A stretch of DNA of 64,000 nucleotides from CAYVTV01 sp964563105. Its GTDB lineage: Bacteria > Bacteroidota > Bacteroidia > Bacteroidales > GCA-2748055. The stretch is from NCBI GenBank assembly GCA_964563105.1, contig CAZLXM010000004.1, positions 1 through 64,000 on the forward strand, written 5' to 3'. This document shows, piece after piece, positions 38,501 through 46,636 of this stretch. Within the stretch, counting starts at the first letter, position 1; each line of letters opens with the position of its first letter. Made by a program: the position numbers and the translations under genes. A model generated the notes under the pieces. The model was not told the origin of the DNA. It did not search any database and saw only the letters and a list, made by a program, of their open reading frames with translations.

Positions 38501-38641
38501 CCTGTTTTCAGTTATGGCGCATCAATACGACTGAACTTATTTGGATATGCTGTTATTGAGCCATTTTATGCTGTACCCGTACAAAAAGGTTATGGAATAA
38601 CAAAAGGATCATTTGGAGTAAGTTTCTTCCCCGGCTGGTAA
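35555..38641 (+). CDS. Secreted metalloprotease-like / WD40-like propeller / outer-membrane barrel fusion
   Basis: About 1028 residues. A signal peptide (FFLLFFIPLLVKSQ) is followed by a gluzincin-like zinc site: LGHELVHAFQ (H-E-x-x-H, near residue 147) and PLWMMEGMAEYLSIG, whose Glu is the expected third ligand. Next come at least five PD40/TolB-like repeats (VSPDGKYVVFLS, WSPDSRYFAFI, WSPDGKYIAVTG, WSPDGKYIAFVT, YSADGNSIYFLS). The last 350 residues resemble the bacterial surface antigen (BamA/Omp85-type) barrel. This predicts an outer-membrane barrel carrying a protease and a propeller. The Shine-Dalgarno at 35539 decides the start. Which face the protease occupies cannot be told. Confidence 0.8.
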   Translation: MRSLIINLKKYILSERTLVFFLLFFIPLLVKSQYFGRNKPAYSVFDYKVYQTPNFDIYHYLTNDSVLNNLANRAEEWYKHHQEIFRDTIHERNPIIFYQNHADFQQTNAVSGMMEESTGGVTEALKQRVVLPITPSLGKTDHVLGHELVHAFQFNALINDDSLKLSNLNNLPLWMMEGMAEYLSIGSVDPHTAMWMRDAVLKNDIPTLKDMTRSNKYFPYRYGQALLAMIGKTWGDSVIVPLFRETAIKGYDKAVKSVLDIDEKKLSELWRTALIANYSPYLTDTIDNQKGKRILFEKNAGDINISPSVSPDGKYVVFLSEKDVFSLDLFLADARNGKILRKLSSRINQNEVDALSFMESSGTWSPDSRYFAFIVFSEGKNKLVIMDVPGKKVTEEISLPGLPAISNPAWSPDGKYIAVTGMKNGVSDLFLYEVYSKKLIQITDDPYSQLQPAWSPDGKYIAFVTDKPLPGQEIKFKMSHLNIALIQPEVSDFEVLLPLFPGAANMNPVYSADGNSIYFLSDRDGFRNLYRYKIEDKTIWQQTKYMRGISGITSYSPAISLARETGEIVYSYYKNGKYQIFNANPEDFNEFQVNPQDVDFSAATLPPLNHIDINIIDNSLLSELKKPDIQVDSFKDIPYRPKFKLDYISNVSTGISTSRLGTGMAGSVSAIFGDMVGDNQIFAALALNGEIYDFGGQVAYLNQKKKIRWGAALSHVPNYYGFASLSPDTLTINGEPYPVTKMSLDYMRMFEDKVELFAFYPLSQTRRFELSGALGRYSFRYDQYNTYYDIYGRPIGADRDKLEAPDGFNLHNIEGAYVLDNSRFGITGPIDGTRYRIELGKYFGEYGHFSTLIDYRKYIYLRPYTLAFRTYNYGRWGEDSGNSRLSPMYIGYPWLIRGYERNDARFNSPQSNGLGINNFFGSKIAVSNIEFRIPLTGPDRVSLIKSKMLFMDLNFFMDGGIAWNEGDKLGNNWLNPSNNEKVPVFSYGASIRLNLFGYAVIEPFYAVPVQKGYGITKGSFGVSFFPGW

Positions 38642-38789
38642 GTTGAAGTTTGCTTTTTATAATAAAGATAGAAAAGTAAAGCTTTATACAGCTTATTATT
38701 AGAAACTATTCTTTGATGACAAATAATGGGTTCACAATTCATTAATAATCCTGGTTTTATAAGCAAGTAATGAATATTACCGGAAAAAA

Positions 38790-40466
38790 TCAGGGAATAT
38801 TATACTCCTCAATAAGTGAACCTAATATTTTATATTTCTTAAACAGTGTCTTATATATTTCAACTCTTTCAGGGTTCGGTTTATATTCTGTTTCAAATCC
38901 ACTTCCCATTTTCTGTTGTGCTTTTTCAATATCAGGATAAATTCCCCCGACGACAGAAGCGGCCATTGCAGCCCCTAAAGCACAGGCTTGTTCTGACCTT
39001 ACTATCATAATAGGCATATCCAGGACATCACTTACAATTTGCACAACGAAAGGAGATTTTTTAGCAACTCCGCCCAATGCCATTATCCCGTCAACCCGGA
39101 CACCTTCTTCTTTAAAACGTTCAGCAATCATTTTGCCTCCAAACGCTGAAGCTTCAACAAGTGATCTGAAAATTACAGGAGCTGTGGATCCAAGTGTAAG
39201 GCCGGTAATTGCTCCTTTAAGATTTGGATCAGCATCTGGGTTACGGCGTCCGTTCATCCAATCCATTGCCAGCGGGGCACTTAATGACGGGGGTATCCTT
39301 TCAGCCTCATCAGTAAGAACTGGTAAAATAGAACCATATAATTCCTTTAGTATCCGGTCTTTTAATTGTTGATCCAAATAAGCAGCATTTGTGATTATCT
39401 TCCTGGAAGGCCGGAACAATACATCCCTAAACCAGGCATAAATATCCCCAAAAGCTGATTGACCAGCCTCAAGCCCAAGCATCCCGGGAATTATGGAACC
39501 ATCAACTTGCCCGCAAATGCCCTTAATCAGTTTTTCCTCTCCCTCAACCATCTTTATAACCATCATATCACATGTTGATGTACCCATCACTTTGCTAATA
39601 TAATAGGGCTTTATCCCGCCGCCAATTGCGCCCATGTGAGCATCCAAAGAACCTGCACCAATAGCTACAGAACCTGGTAAACCAAATTTTTTTTGCCATT
39701 CATCAGATAAAAATCCAACTCCAAAATCACAGGTATATGTTTCAGAATAAAGCCTTTCCCTTATTCCGGAAAGTAAAGGGTCTAAAGATTCCAGAAACTC
39801 TCCCGAGGGCAATCCTCCCCAGGATTTATGCCACATAGCTTTGTGACCGGCAGTGCATCTGCTTCGCTTCAAAGAAAGAGGATTGGTATTACCTGTTAAA
39901 ACAGCACTTATCCAGTCGCAATGCTCCACCCATGAATAGGCCGCATCCCTCACTTTTTTATTCTTTCTCAGTACATTAAGCATTTTTGCCCAAAACCATT
40001 CCGCTGAATAAACACCCCCCTCATACTTTGTATAATCTATCCCACCCCAGGAGCGGGCCGAAGTATTGATTTCATCAGCCTCTTTTATGGCTGTATGATC
40101 TTTCCATAATATAAACATGGCATCAGGGTCATCTTTAAACTCAGGCAGCAATGAAAGCGGAATACCTTCAGCATTTACTGCAACAGGAGTTGATCCGGTA
40201 GTATCAACAGAAATAGCAACAATATTTTCCTTAACTGGTAAAGACACCTTTTCTAATGACTTTTTCACCACTATTTCCATGCTTTCTAAATAATCCAGAG
40301 GGTGTTGGCGAAATTGGTTTATTGAGGGATTACAAAATCTTCCTTCTGACCAGCGCGGATAATAATAAACAAAAGTGGAAACTTCTTCACCTGTTAAAGC
40401 ATTTACAATGAGAGAACGAACAGAATCCGTTCCAAAATCAATTCCGATCACAAATTTATCAGACAT
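38790..40466 (-). CDS. araB: Ribulokinase
   Basis: 558 residues, FGGY carbohydrate kinase. N-terminal IGIDFGTDSVRSLIVN is the ATPase phosphate-1 motif. RSRCTAGHKAMWHKSWGGLP and KVMGTSTCDMM (substrate/ATP regions) are diagnostic for ribulokinase. GALGGVAKKSPF-type and ACALGAAMAA motifs complete the C-terminal FGGY domain. It phosphorylates L-ribulose in arabinose catabolism. The divergent gene is a sodium:solute symporter, a likely sugar importer. araA and araD are not in this window. Confidence 0.92.
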   Translation of the reverse strand: MSDKFVIGIDFGTDSVRSLIVNALTGEEVSTFVYYYPRWSEGRFCNPSINQFRQHPLDYLESMEIVVKKSLEKVSLPVKENIVAISVDTTGSTPVAVNAEGIPLSLLPEFKDDPDAMFILWKDHTAIKEADEINTSARSWGGIDYTKYEGGVYSAEWFWAKMLNVLRKNKKVRDAAYSWVEHCDWISAVLTGNTNPLSLKRSRCTAGHKAMWHKSWGGLPSGEFLESLDPLLSGIRERLYSETYTCDFGVGFLSDEWQKKFGLPGSVAIGAGSLDAHMGAIGGGIKPYYISKVMGTSTCDMMVIKMVEGEEKLIKGICGQVDGSIIPGMLGLEAGQSAFGDIYAWFRDVLFRPSRKIITNAAYLDQQLKDRILKELYGSILPVLTDEAERIPPSLSAPLAMDWMNGRRNPDADPNLKGAITGLTLGSTAPVIFRSLVEASAFGGKMIAERFKEEGVRVDGIMALGGVAKKSPFVVQIVSDVLDMPIMIVRSEQACALGAAMAASVVGGIYPDIEKAQQKMGSGFETEYKPNPERVEIYKTLFKKYKILGSLIEEYNIP

Positions 40467-40591
40467 AAATAAACAGTTTATTAATTAGTAATTTTTAATT
40501 TCCAATAATAGAAATAAATATAATTGATTAATTCATGATTAAAAGTTTATTCCAACAATTAAAAATAGTTAATCTTAAAAAGAATTAAATT

Positions 40592-40622
40592 ATTGCTTTA
40601 AAAAAATTTGTTTTTACTTTTG
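40592..40622 (+). promoter_or_regulatory. Bacteroidota-type promoter for the sodium:solute symporter
   Basis: ATTG at 40592-40595, 19-bp spacer, then TACTTTTG at 40615-40622. Both elements fit the consensus. The ATG of the symporter is 27 bp further on at 40649. Confidence 0.6.
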
Positions 40623-40648
40623 ATAATAAATTCAAAAATCAGATAAAA

Positions 40649-42337
40649 ATGAACACTTTCAATCTTTCATGGATCGATTATTCGATAATATTGATTTATT
40701 TCAGTTTCGTCCTTGGGATCGGATGGGCTTTAAAGAAATATATGAAAGATGCTGCAGCTTTCCTTGAAGCCGGCAGGTCCCTTCCTGCATGGGTTACCGG
40801 GCTGGCTTTCATTTCAGCAAATCTGGGTGCACTTGAAGTAATTGGAATGGCGGCCTCAGGAGCAAAATACGGTTGGGCTACGGTACATTTCTATTGGATT
40901 GGAGCTATACCTGCCATGATTTTTCTTGCCATTTTTATGATGCCTTTTTATTACGGATCAAAAGCAAGATCAGTACCTGAATATTTAAAACTTCGTTTTG
41001 ATGAAAAAACCAGAGGGTTTAATGCATTCTCCTTTGCTATTATGACAATTTTTGCCTCGGGTATTTCCATGTATGCCCTTGCTTTACTTATGGAAACACT
41101 TTTAGGATGGAACTTTCATATGAGCCTGATTTTATCAGCTTCAATTGTTCTTGTATATACTTATCTGGGAGGCCTCAGTTCTGCAATATATAATGAAGTA
41201 CTTCAGTTTTTTCTAATTGTTATAGGATTTTTACCTCTTGTGATCATTGGCATGATACATGTTGGCGGATGGGACGGACTGGTTGAAAAATTATCTATGA
41301 ACCCGGCCTCAGCAGGCTTCCAACATTCATGGAAAACAACCTCTCCGGAACATCCGATGGGAGGATGGATGGGGATCTTTTTCGGTTTAGGCTTTGTCCT
41401 CGCTTTTGGATATTGGTGTACAAACTTCCTTGTTGTTCAAAGGGCCATGGCAGCAGGATCAATGAGTGCCGCACGTAAAACTCCTTTAATAGGTGCCTTG
41501 CCTAAAATGTTTCTTCCATTCCTGGTTATTTTACCCGGAATGATTGCAATAGCCTTGATAAACATTGGAGATGAAGCATTTACACTCCCTCTTAAAGGCT
41601 CAGGATATGATTATGATCTTGTTATTCCAATGTTATTACATCGTTTTCTTCCTACCGGCGTACTTGGTTTAGGGCTTACAGCCCTTATGGCTTCTTTTAT
41701 GAGCGGAATGGCCGGTAATGTAACTGCTTTTAATACTGTATGGACTTATGACATATACCAGAGTTACCTGGTACCTGGAAAATCTGACAAACATTATTTG
41801 AGAGTCGGACAAATAACTACCATTGTTGGCGTAACAGTTAGTATCCTTGCAGCCTATGTAGCCAAACAATTTAATAATGTTATGGATTTTCTCCAGCTTG
41901 TATTTGCTTTTATTAATGCGCCTCTTTTTGCAGCATTTCTAATGGGAATGTTTACAAAACGTACAACCGGGCATGGCGCCTTCTGGGGATTGATTTCCGG
42001 GACTATTTCAGCAGCCATAGTACATGGTTTAACTCAACCTCACGGAGCTACATCTTTAATAAAAGGAGGCTGGACCGGAACAATTATTAAAATATTCCCC
42101 AGTGAAATGGCTCAAAATTTTTGGATAGCTATTTGTGCTTTTAGTGTTGCCTTAATTGCAACAATAATAATCTCTTTATTAACTGAACAGAAAAAATCAG
42201 ATAAGGAACTTACAGGATTAGTTTATTCATTAACCCCTAAAGTTCAGGATGATAGTAAATACTGGTACCAGAAACCAGTTGTCTGGGCTGTTGCAGTAGG
42301 ACTTATTACAATTGTGCTTAGTATAATTTATTGGTAA
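40649..42337 (+). CDS. Sodium:solute symporter (SSS family, sugar transporter-like)
   Basis: 562 residues, about 14 hydrophobic helices. The start (NLSWIDYSIILIYFSFVLGIGWALKKY), EAGRSLPAWVTGLAFISANLGALEVIGMA and ASFMSGMAGNVTAFNTVWTYDIYQSYL segments match the SGLT-like SSS family, whose first and eighth helices bind sodium. It probably imports a sugar with sodium; arabinose is the best guess because ribulokinase is divergent. A small membrane protein follows after 19 bp, likely co-transcribed. Confidence 0.9.
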   Translation: MNTFNLSWIDYSIILIYFSFVLGIGWALKKYMKDAAAFLEAGRSLPAWVTGLAFISANLGALEVIGMAASGAKYGWATVHFYWIGAIPAMIFLAIFMMPFYYGSKARSVPEYLKLRFDEKTRGFNAFSFAIMTIFASGISMYALALLMETLLGWNFHMSLILSASIVLVYTYLGGLSSAIYNEVLQFFLIVIGFLPLVIIGMIHVGGWDGLVEKLSMNPASAGFQHSWKTTSPEHPMGGWMGIFFGLGFVLAFGYWCTNFLVVQRAMAAGSMSAARKTPLIGALPKMFLPFLVILPGMIAIALINIGDEAFTLPLKGSGYDYDLVIPMLLHRFLPTGVLGLGLTALMASFMSGMAGNVTAFNTVWTYDIYQSYLVPGKSDKHYLRVGQITTIVGVTVSILAAYVAKQFNNVMDFLQLVFAFINAPLFAAFLMGMFTKRTTGHGAFWGLISGTISAAIVHGLTQPHGATSLIKGGWTGTIIKIFPSEMAQNFWIAICAFSVALIATIIISLLTEQKKSDKELTGLVYSLTPKVQDDSKYWYQKPVVWAVAVGLITIVLSIIYW

Positions 42338-42356
42338 CTATTAAAAAATAATAATT

Positions 42357-42569
42357 ATGGGACTCGATATAAAAATCCCTATTGGAGGAATGTTTACACT
42401 TCTGGGAGTGATACTTACTATTTTTGGGCTTTTAACAAACGGTAATGACATGTATGATACATCTCTGAATATCAACATTAATTTATGGTCAGGCCTGTTT
42501 ATGCTTATTTTTGGGCTCAGCATGTTATTTGCAGCCTATAAAACAAAAAAGAATAAATCGCAATCCTAA
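42357..42569 (+). CDS. Small two-helix membrane protein downstream of the symporter
   Basis: 70 residues with two hydrophobic segments (IPIGGMFTLLGVILTIFGLLTNG and INLWSGLFMLIFGLSMLFAAY) and a Lys-rich tail. It starts 19 bp after the symporter stop. Similar small proteins accompany SSS transporters in some Bacteroidota and may be accessory subunits; this is inference from position. Confidence 0.75.
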   Translation: MGLDIKIPIGGMFTLLGVILTIFGLLTNGNDMYDTSLNININLWSGLFMLIFGLSMLFAAYKTKKNKSQS

Positions 42570-42708
42570 TTTATACACTTAATGAAAATAGTTAAAGAAA
42601 ATTTTGTTTTTACCATTATTACAGAACTTTCTTAATTAATCTTGTTGATTCAAATTTCTTTAAAGGATGATGATATTTTTCAAAATATTGAGCCTAGAAT
42701 AAAAAAGC

Positions 42709-44586
42709 ATGGATTTTAAAGCACTTCTAACCCTATGCTTGTTATTGCCTGTAATGGTTTATTGCCAGGATCAGCGTTATTTTTTACCTCGTGAAATAAA
42801 AGAAGCTTATGAAAAAGGCAGCAGGTCACCTGATGGAAAACCAGGAGAAAAATATTTCCAAAACCGGGCAAACTATAATATGGATATTATATTCCAGCCA
42901 TTAACAAAAAAAGTGGAAGGCCAGGCAGAAATTATTTATTTTAATAACAGTCCTGTAAATCTTAGTTATATTGTATTTAGATTATACCAGAATATTTTTA
43001 TCAGAGGTGGTATCCGCGGCCGTAAAGTAGATCCTGCAGATCTTCACGACGGCATGATTATTAAAAATGTTGTGATCGAAGGACAAAATTATTCTCCAGA
43101 ATCCTGCATTTTAAAAAATAATACAAATATTGTTTTTCCATTAAATCTTGGAGCAGGAAAAAAAGCGAAAATTTATATTGAATGGGAATTTTATATGCCT
43201 TCAAAAACCGGCAACAGATTTGGATGCTATAATTCAGGCTCATGTTTTATGGGCTATTGGTATCCGCAGGTATCGGTTTATGATGATATAAGCGGTTGGG
43301 ATTTTTCAGAATACACGGGAGTTGCTGAATTCTACAATAACTATGGTGATTTTAACGTAAATATAACTGTTCCTAAAAATTACATTGTCTGGGCGGGCGG
43401 AGAACTTCAAAATCCGGAAAAAATATTAAGCGAAGAAATTCTTAAACGATATCAGCATGCAAAAACTACTGACGAAATTGTTCATATCGTCACAAAAAAG
43501 GATCTTAAAAAGAAAATTGATATTACAAATAAAAAAAACAATACATGGAAATATTCCGCAAGCAATGTCAGTGATTTTGCATTTGCAATAAGTAATAATT
43601 ATGTCTGGGATGCAACAACAATTACAATAAAAGATAAATCAGAATATAAAAAAATACTGGTTGAAACTGCCTATGACCCTTCTTCGGGGAATTTTCACAA
43701 AGCTGCTGAAATAGCTGCCTGGTCAGTTCAGGACTTTTCTACTGACCTTCCGGGTGTCCCCTACCCTTATTCAAAATTAACTGTATTCCAGGGGAAGGAT
43801 GGAATGGAATATCCAATGATCATAAATATAGGTGACTCCGGTTTTAAAGAGCTCTTATTCGTTATAACCCATGAGATTGCCCATACTTATTTTCCTTTTC
43901 TGGTAGGGACAAATCAAAAACGCTATGGATGGATGGATGAAGGGTTAATAACAGTATTAGGACAAGAACAGCATCTGAAGAAAGAAACAACACAAAATTT
44001 TCAAAAATTATATCTCCAACATTATCCTAAAATTGCCGGAAAGCAGGAGGATATTCCACCAATTGTAAATTCCGGGTATCTTTCCGATGAGATTTTTCAA
44101 ATTCACGAATATATGAGGCCAAGCCTTGCTTTTTGGATTCTTCGGGATATACTCGGACAAAAAACATTTAGAGAATGTCTTCACGGTTTTATTGAAATTT
44201 GGAAAGGAAAATCTCCAACACCCTGGGATATGTTTTTTACATTTGAAAATATTGCCGGCTTAAATCTCGATTGGTTCTTTAAACCCTGGTTTTGTGAGTT
44301 TGCATATCCCGATCTTGAAATTACCGAGATTATTAGTAAAGATGGTACAAATGAAATAAAAATTAAAAACTCCGGAGGTATGCCATTCCCTTCGCGTCTA
44401 AAAATAACACTACAAAATGGTAAAGAAGTCTATTCACCTCTGCCTGCAAATATCTGGAAGGATACTTCCGAATATATTTTCATATACGATAAAGCAGATA
44501 TTATAACTTCAGCAGAAATCATCACGGAAGGTTTTCCCGATACAAATATTGAAAACAACTTAATGTTGAATAAGACAATAGAATAA
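42709..44586 (+). CDS. M1-type zinc metallopeptidase, secreted
   Basis: 625 residues. A signal peptide ends about VMVYC/Q. Next is a beta-rich N-terminal domain like that of M1 aminopeptidases. The active site has GKDGMEYPM (the M1 G-x-M-E-N motif with Tyr for Asn), FVITHEIAHTYFP (H-E-x-x-H) and WMDEGLITVLG with the third zinc ligand Glu 19 residues later. The C-terminal 120 residues are an Ig-like domain. It probably trims peptides in the periplasm or outside the cell. A single gene with no clear operon partner. Confidence 0.88.
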   Translation: MDFKALLTLCLLLPVMVYCQDQRYFLPREIKEAYEKGSRSPDGKPGEKYFQNRANYNMDIIFQPLTKKVEGQAEIIYFNNSPVNLSYIVFRLYQNIFIRGGIRGRKVDPADLHDGMIIKNVVIEGQNYSPESCILKNNTNIVFPLNLGAGKKAKIYIEWEFYMPSKTGNRFGCYNSGSCFMGYWYPQVSVYDDISGWDFSEYTGVAEFYNNYGDFNVNITVPKNYIVWAGGELQNPEKILSEEILKRYQHAKTTDEIVHIVTKKDLKKKIDITNKKNNTWKYSASNVSDFAFAISNNYVWDATTITIKDKSEYKKILVETAYDPSSGNFHKAAEIAAWSVQDFSTDLPGVPYPYSKLTVFQGKDGMEYPMIINIGDSGFKELLFVITHEIAHTYFPFLVGTNQKRYGWMDEGLITVLGQEQHLKKETTQNFQKLYLQHYPKIAGKQEDIPPIVNSGYLSDEIFQIHEYMRPSLAFWILRDILGQKTFRECLHGFIEIWKGKSPTPWDMFFTFENIAGLNLDWFFKPWFCEFAYPDLEITEIISKDGTNEIKIKNSGGMPFPSRLKITLQNGKEVYSPLPANIWKDTSEYIFIYDKADIITSAEIITEGFPDTNIENNLMLNKTIE

Positions 44587-44648
44587 AGCAAAAAATAAAT
44601 ATTTGCTTTTGCCGGATAATTTTTAATGAAACCATAACAGGTATTTTT

Positions 44649-44656
44649 TACCTTTG
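44649..44656 (+). promoter_or_regulatory. Candidate -7 box for the DUF1858-like gene
   Basis: TACCTTTG matches TAnnTTTG and is 21 bp before the ATG at 44677. The nearest TTTG upstream is too far away for a -33 element. Confidence 0.4.
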
Positions 44657-44676
44657 CAAAATAAAACTAATTGCTA

Positions 44677-44889
44677 ATGGTCGTTAAAGAAGATACAAGT
44701 ATTGAATGGCTGGTTAATAAGTTCCCTGCTTCTATAAAATATCTTTCCGAAAAAGGAATTAAATGTGTTTCAGTAAAAGGACCTGTTAATTGCACTCTTG
44801 AAATTGCTGCAAAACAAAACGGATATGGGATTGAAGATATCAGGAGTTTTGTAAAAGACCTTAATAAACTCCTCGATCAAAGAGAATAA
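44677..44889 (+). CDS. DUF1858-like small protein
   Basis: 70 residues from the ATG at 44677 (a TTG at 44671 is in frame but less likely). TSIEWLVNKFPASIKYLSEKGIKC followed by NCTLEIAAKQNGY resembles the DUF1858/ScdA N-terminal helical domain found near Fe-S repair or redox proteins. Two Cys are present. It stands alone; no partner is visible. Function unknown. Confidence 0.75.
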   Translation: MVVKEDTSIEWLVNKFPASIKYLSEKGIKCVSVKGPVNCTLEIAAKQNGYGIEDIRSFVKDLNKLLDQRE

Positions 44890-44981
44890 AAGCAGATTAA
44901 CAGAATATGAATAACATATATTCCCAAATGATATTCAGATAGAGCGGAAAACCAGAAGACGGATAAAATAAACTTAAAAAT

Positions 44982-45959
44982 ATGATAATTATTACAGGAG
45001 CTGCAGGTTTTATAGGAAGCAAACTTGTAGAAAGGTTAAATAATGAGTATTTTAATGATTTGATACTAGTAGATGACTTCTCAAAGAAGAATAAAGAAGC
45101 TAACTATATTGACAGAAAATATACAAAGCTGATTGAAAGAACTGAATTTCATGAGTGGTTAAGAAAAAACCAACGTGATGTTCAATTTGTGTTCCACCTC
45201 GGTGCCCGTACAGATACAACTGAATATGATACTAAAATTTTTGATGAACTGAACCTGAATTATTCTAAACAAGTATGGAATATTTGTACCGAATTCGGAA
45301 TACCCCTGGTCTATGCATCTTCAGCAGCTACATATGGTGATGGTCGTTTTGGTTATGATGATGACCACTCCCTGATTTCAAAACTTCAACCTCTTAATCC
45401 TTATGGAATTTCAAAAAATGATTTTGATAAATGGGTCCTTCAGCAGGCAAAAACTCCTTCATTTTGGGCCGGTTTAAAGTTTTTTAATGTTTATGGCCCA
45501 AATGAATATCACAAAGGCAGAATGGCTTCTGTTATTTTTCATGCATTTCATCAAATCAGAAAAACCGGAAAATTAACACTTTTCAGGTCACATCGTGAAA
45601 ACATTAAAGATGGAGAGCAACGCAGGGATTTTATATATGTAAATGATGTTACTGATGTTTTGTTCTACTTTTTGGAGCATCGTAAGCATTCTGGTATTTA
45701 TAATCTTGGCACGGGTAAAGCTGAAACATTTCTTGAACTGGCAAATAATGCCTTCCTCGCCCTCGAAATGAAACCAAATATAGAGTTTGTTGATACACCG
45801 GCAGATATCAGGGAAAATTATCAGTATTTTACTGAAGCAAAAATGACTAAGTTGAGAGATATTGGATATAGAAAAGATTTTGTAGGGCTTGGGGAGGGGA
45901 TAAAGGAGTATTGGGGGGAGGTGAAAGGTGACGGGGGACGGGTGACGGGTGACGGGTGA
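44982..45959 (+). CDS. hldD: ADP-L-glycero-D-manno-heptose 6-epimerase
   Basis: 325 residues, extended short-chain dehydrogenase. It has GAAGFIGSKLVERLN (NADP-binding G-x-x-G-x-x-G), FHLGARTDTTEYD, and YGISKNDFDKW with the catalytic Tyr and Lys, then KFFNVYGPNEYHKGRMAS, all typical of HldD, which makes ADP-L-glycero-D-manno-heptose for the LPS core. The last dozen codons run into a heptanucleotide repeat (45927-45960), giving a Gly/Asp-rich tail not found in the core enzyme. The stop codon lies inside the repeat. Confidence 0.93.
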   Translation: MIIITGAAGFIGSKLVERLNNEYFNDLILVDDFSKKNKEANYIDRKYTKLIERTEFHEWLRKNQRDVQFVFHLGARTDTTEYDTKIFDELNLNYSKQVWNICTEFGIPLVYASSAATYGDGRFGYDDDHSLISKLQPLNPYGISKNDFDKWVLQQAKTPSFWAGLKFFNVYGPNEYHKGRMASVIFHAFHQIRKTGKLTLFRSHRENIKDGEQRRDFIYVNDVTDVLFYFLEHRKHSGIYNLGTGKAETFLELANNAFLALEMKPNIEFVDTPADIRENYQYFTEAKMTKLRDIGYRKDFVGLGEGIKEYWGEVKGDGGRVTGDG

Positions 45960-45960
45960 C
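45927..45960 (+). repeat. Heptanucleotide tandem repeat GGTGACG, about 5 copies
   Basis: GGTGACG, GGGGACG, GGTGACG, GGTGACG, GGTGAC in succession. It covers the last codons and the stop of hldD. Because the unit is not a multiple of three, a change in copy number would shift the frame and alter the C terminus. Confidence 0.8.
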
Positions 45961-46060
45961 AAAAATTTATGATAATTAAATGTTGTTAACAGTATCTCCA
46001 CTAAATATCTTAGGTGCTAACAATATTTAAGCGGGCGTAACTAATATTAAGAATTATAAT

Positions 46061-46120
46061 TAGGGATGTTCGTAAATTGTTAGGGATGTTCGTAAATTGT
46101 CAGGGATGTTCGTAAATTGT
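46061..46120 (+). repeat. Three 20-bp direct repeats
   Basis: Three adjacent copies of the unit TAGGGATGTTCGTAAATTGT (the third begins with C). There are no spacers, so it is not a CRISPR array. It lies 100 bp before a truncated transposase and next to a hairpin at 46169-46204. Confidence 0.85.
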
Positions 46121-46168
46121 TAAATATTTGATTTACAAATAGTTAAATCTTATATGATTTTATAAAAA

Positions 46169-46204
46169 ACCCCGAAATCTGCCAAAAAGGTCAAAAATCG
46201 GGGT
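46169..46204. repeat. Inverted repeat upstream of the truncated transposase
   Basis: ACCCCGA at 46169-46175 and TCGGGGT at 46198-46204 pair perfectly over a 22-nt loop, ending 15 bp before the ATG at 46220. It could be a hairpin blocking read-through into an IS gene, or part of the element's end. Confidence 0.55.
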
Positions 46205-46219
46205 AATTATATTAATTCC

Positions 46220-46636
46220 ATGAGAAAATTACAAAGAATTTTTGAAAATCCCTTAGAAATTTCATTTATTTCTCCACAAAATGAGTTTTCCCTATACTGG
46301 AATAATTTTCTTAATTCCGAAACGGGTAAAATATACCAGGTTATTCCCTGGAATGATCTTATCCGCTTGTTACATTTGAAGGAGAATCGTCAGGACCGTA
46401 AATCTTTATTCATTCTCCAGGGCAAACTTGCTTTAATGTTACTCAAATCCTACAGTAATTTATCTGATCGTAAACTTTTTGAATATCTCAACGAGAGTAT
46501 TCATTATCAGATGTTTTGTGGTATTTTTGGGGGAGCTGATCAGCCGGATGATTTTAAAATCATCAGCAAGATCAGGACAGAATTGGCTAAAAAGTTGAAT
46601 ATTCGTGTTTTACAGAATATTCTGACTAAATTTTGA
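46220..46636 (+). pseudogene. Truncated IS5/IS1182-type transposase (N-terminal fragment)
   Basis: 138 codons. The sequence (GKIYQVIPWNDLIRLLHL, then FILQGKLALMLLKSYSNLSDRKLFEYLNESIHYQMFCG) is the DUF772-type N-terminal DNA-binding domain of IS5/IS1182 transposases. The C-terminal catalytic core is missing: the ORF stops at 46636, where it overlaps the end of a convergent gene by 11 bp. A hairpin lies just upstream. Family assignment by resemblance. Confidence 0.75.

Noticed and set aside
45588..46001. Open frame antisense to the 3' end of hldD
   Set aside because: Shadow of hldD and its repeat; no plausible protein.
46061..46120. CRISPR array
   Set aside because: The three 20-bp units are directly adjacent with no spacers, and no cas genes are in the window.
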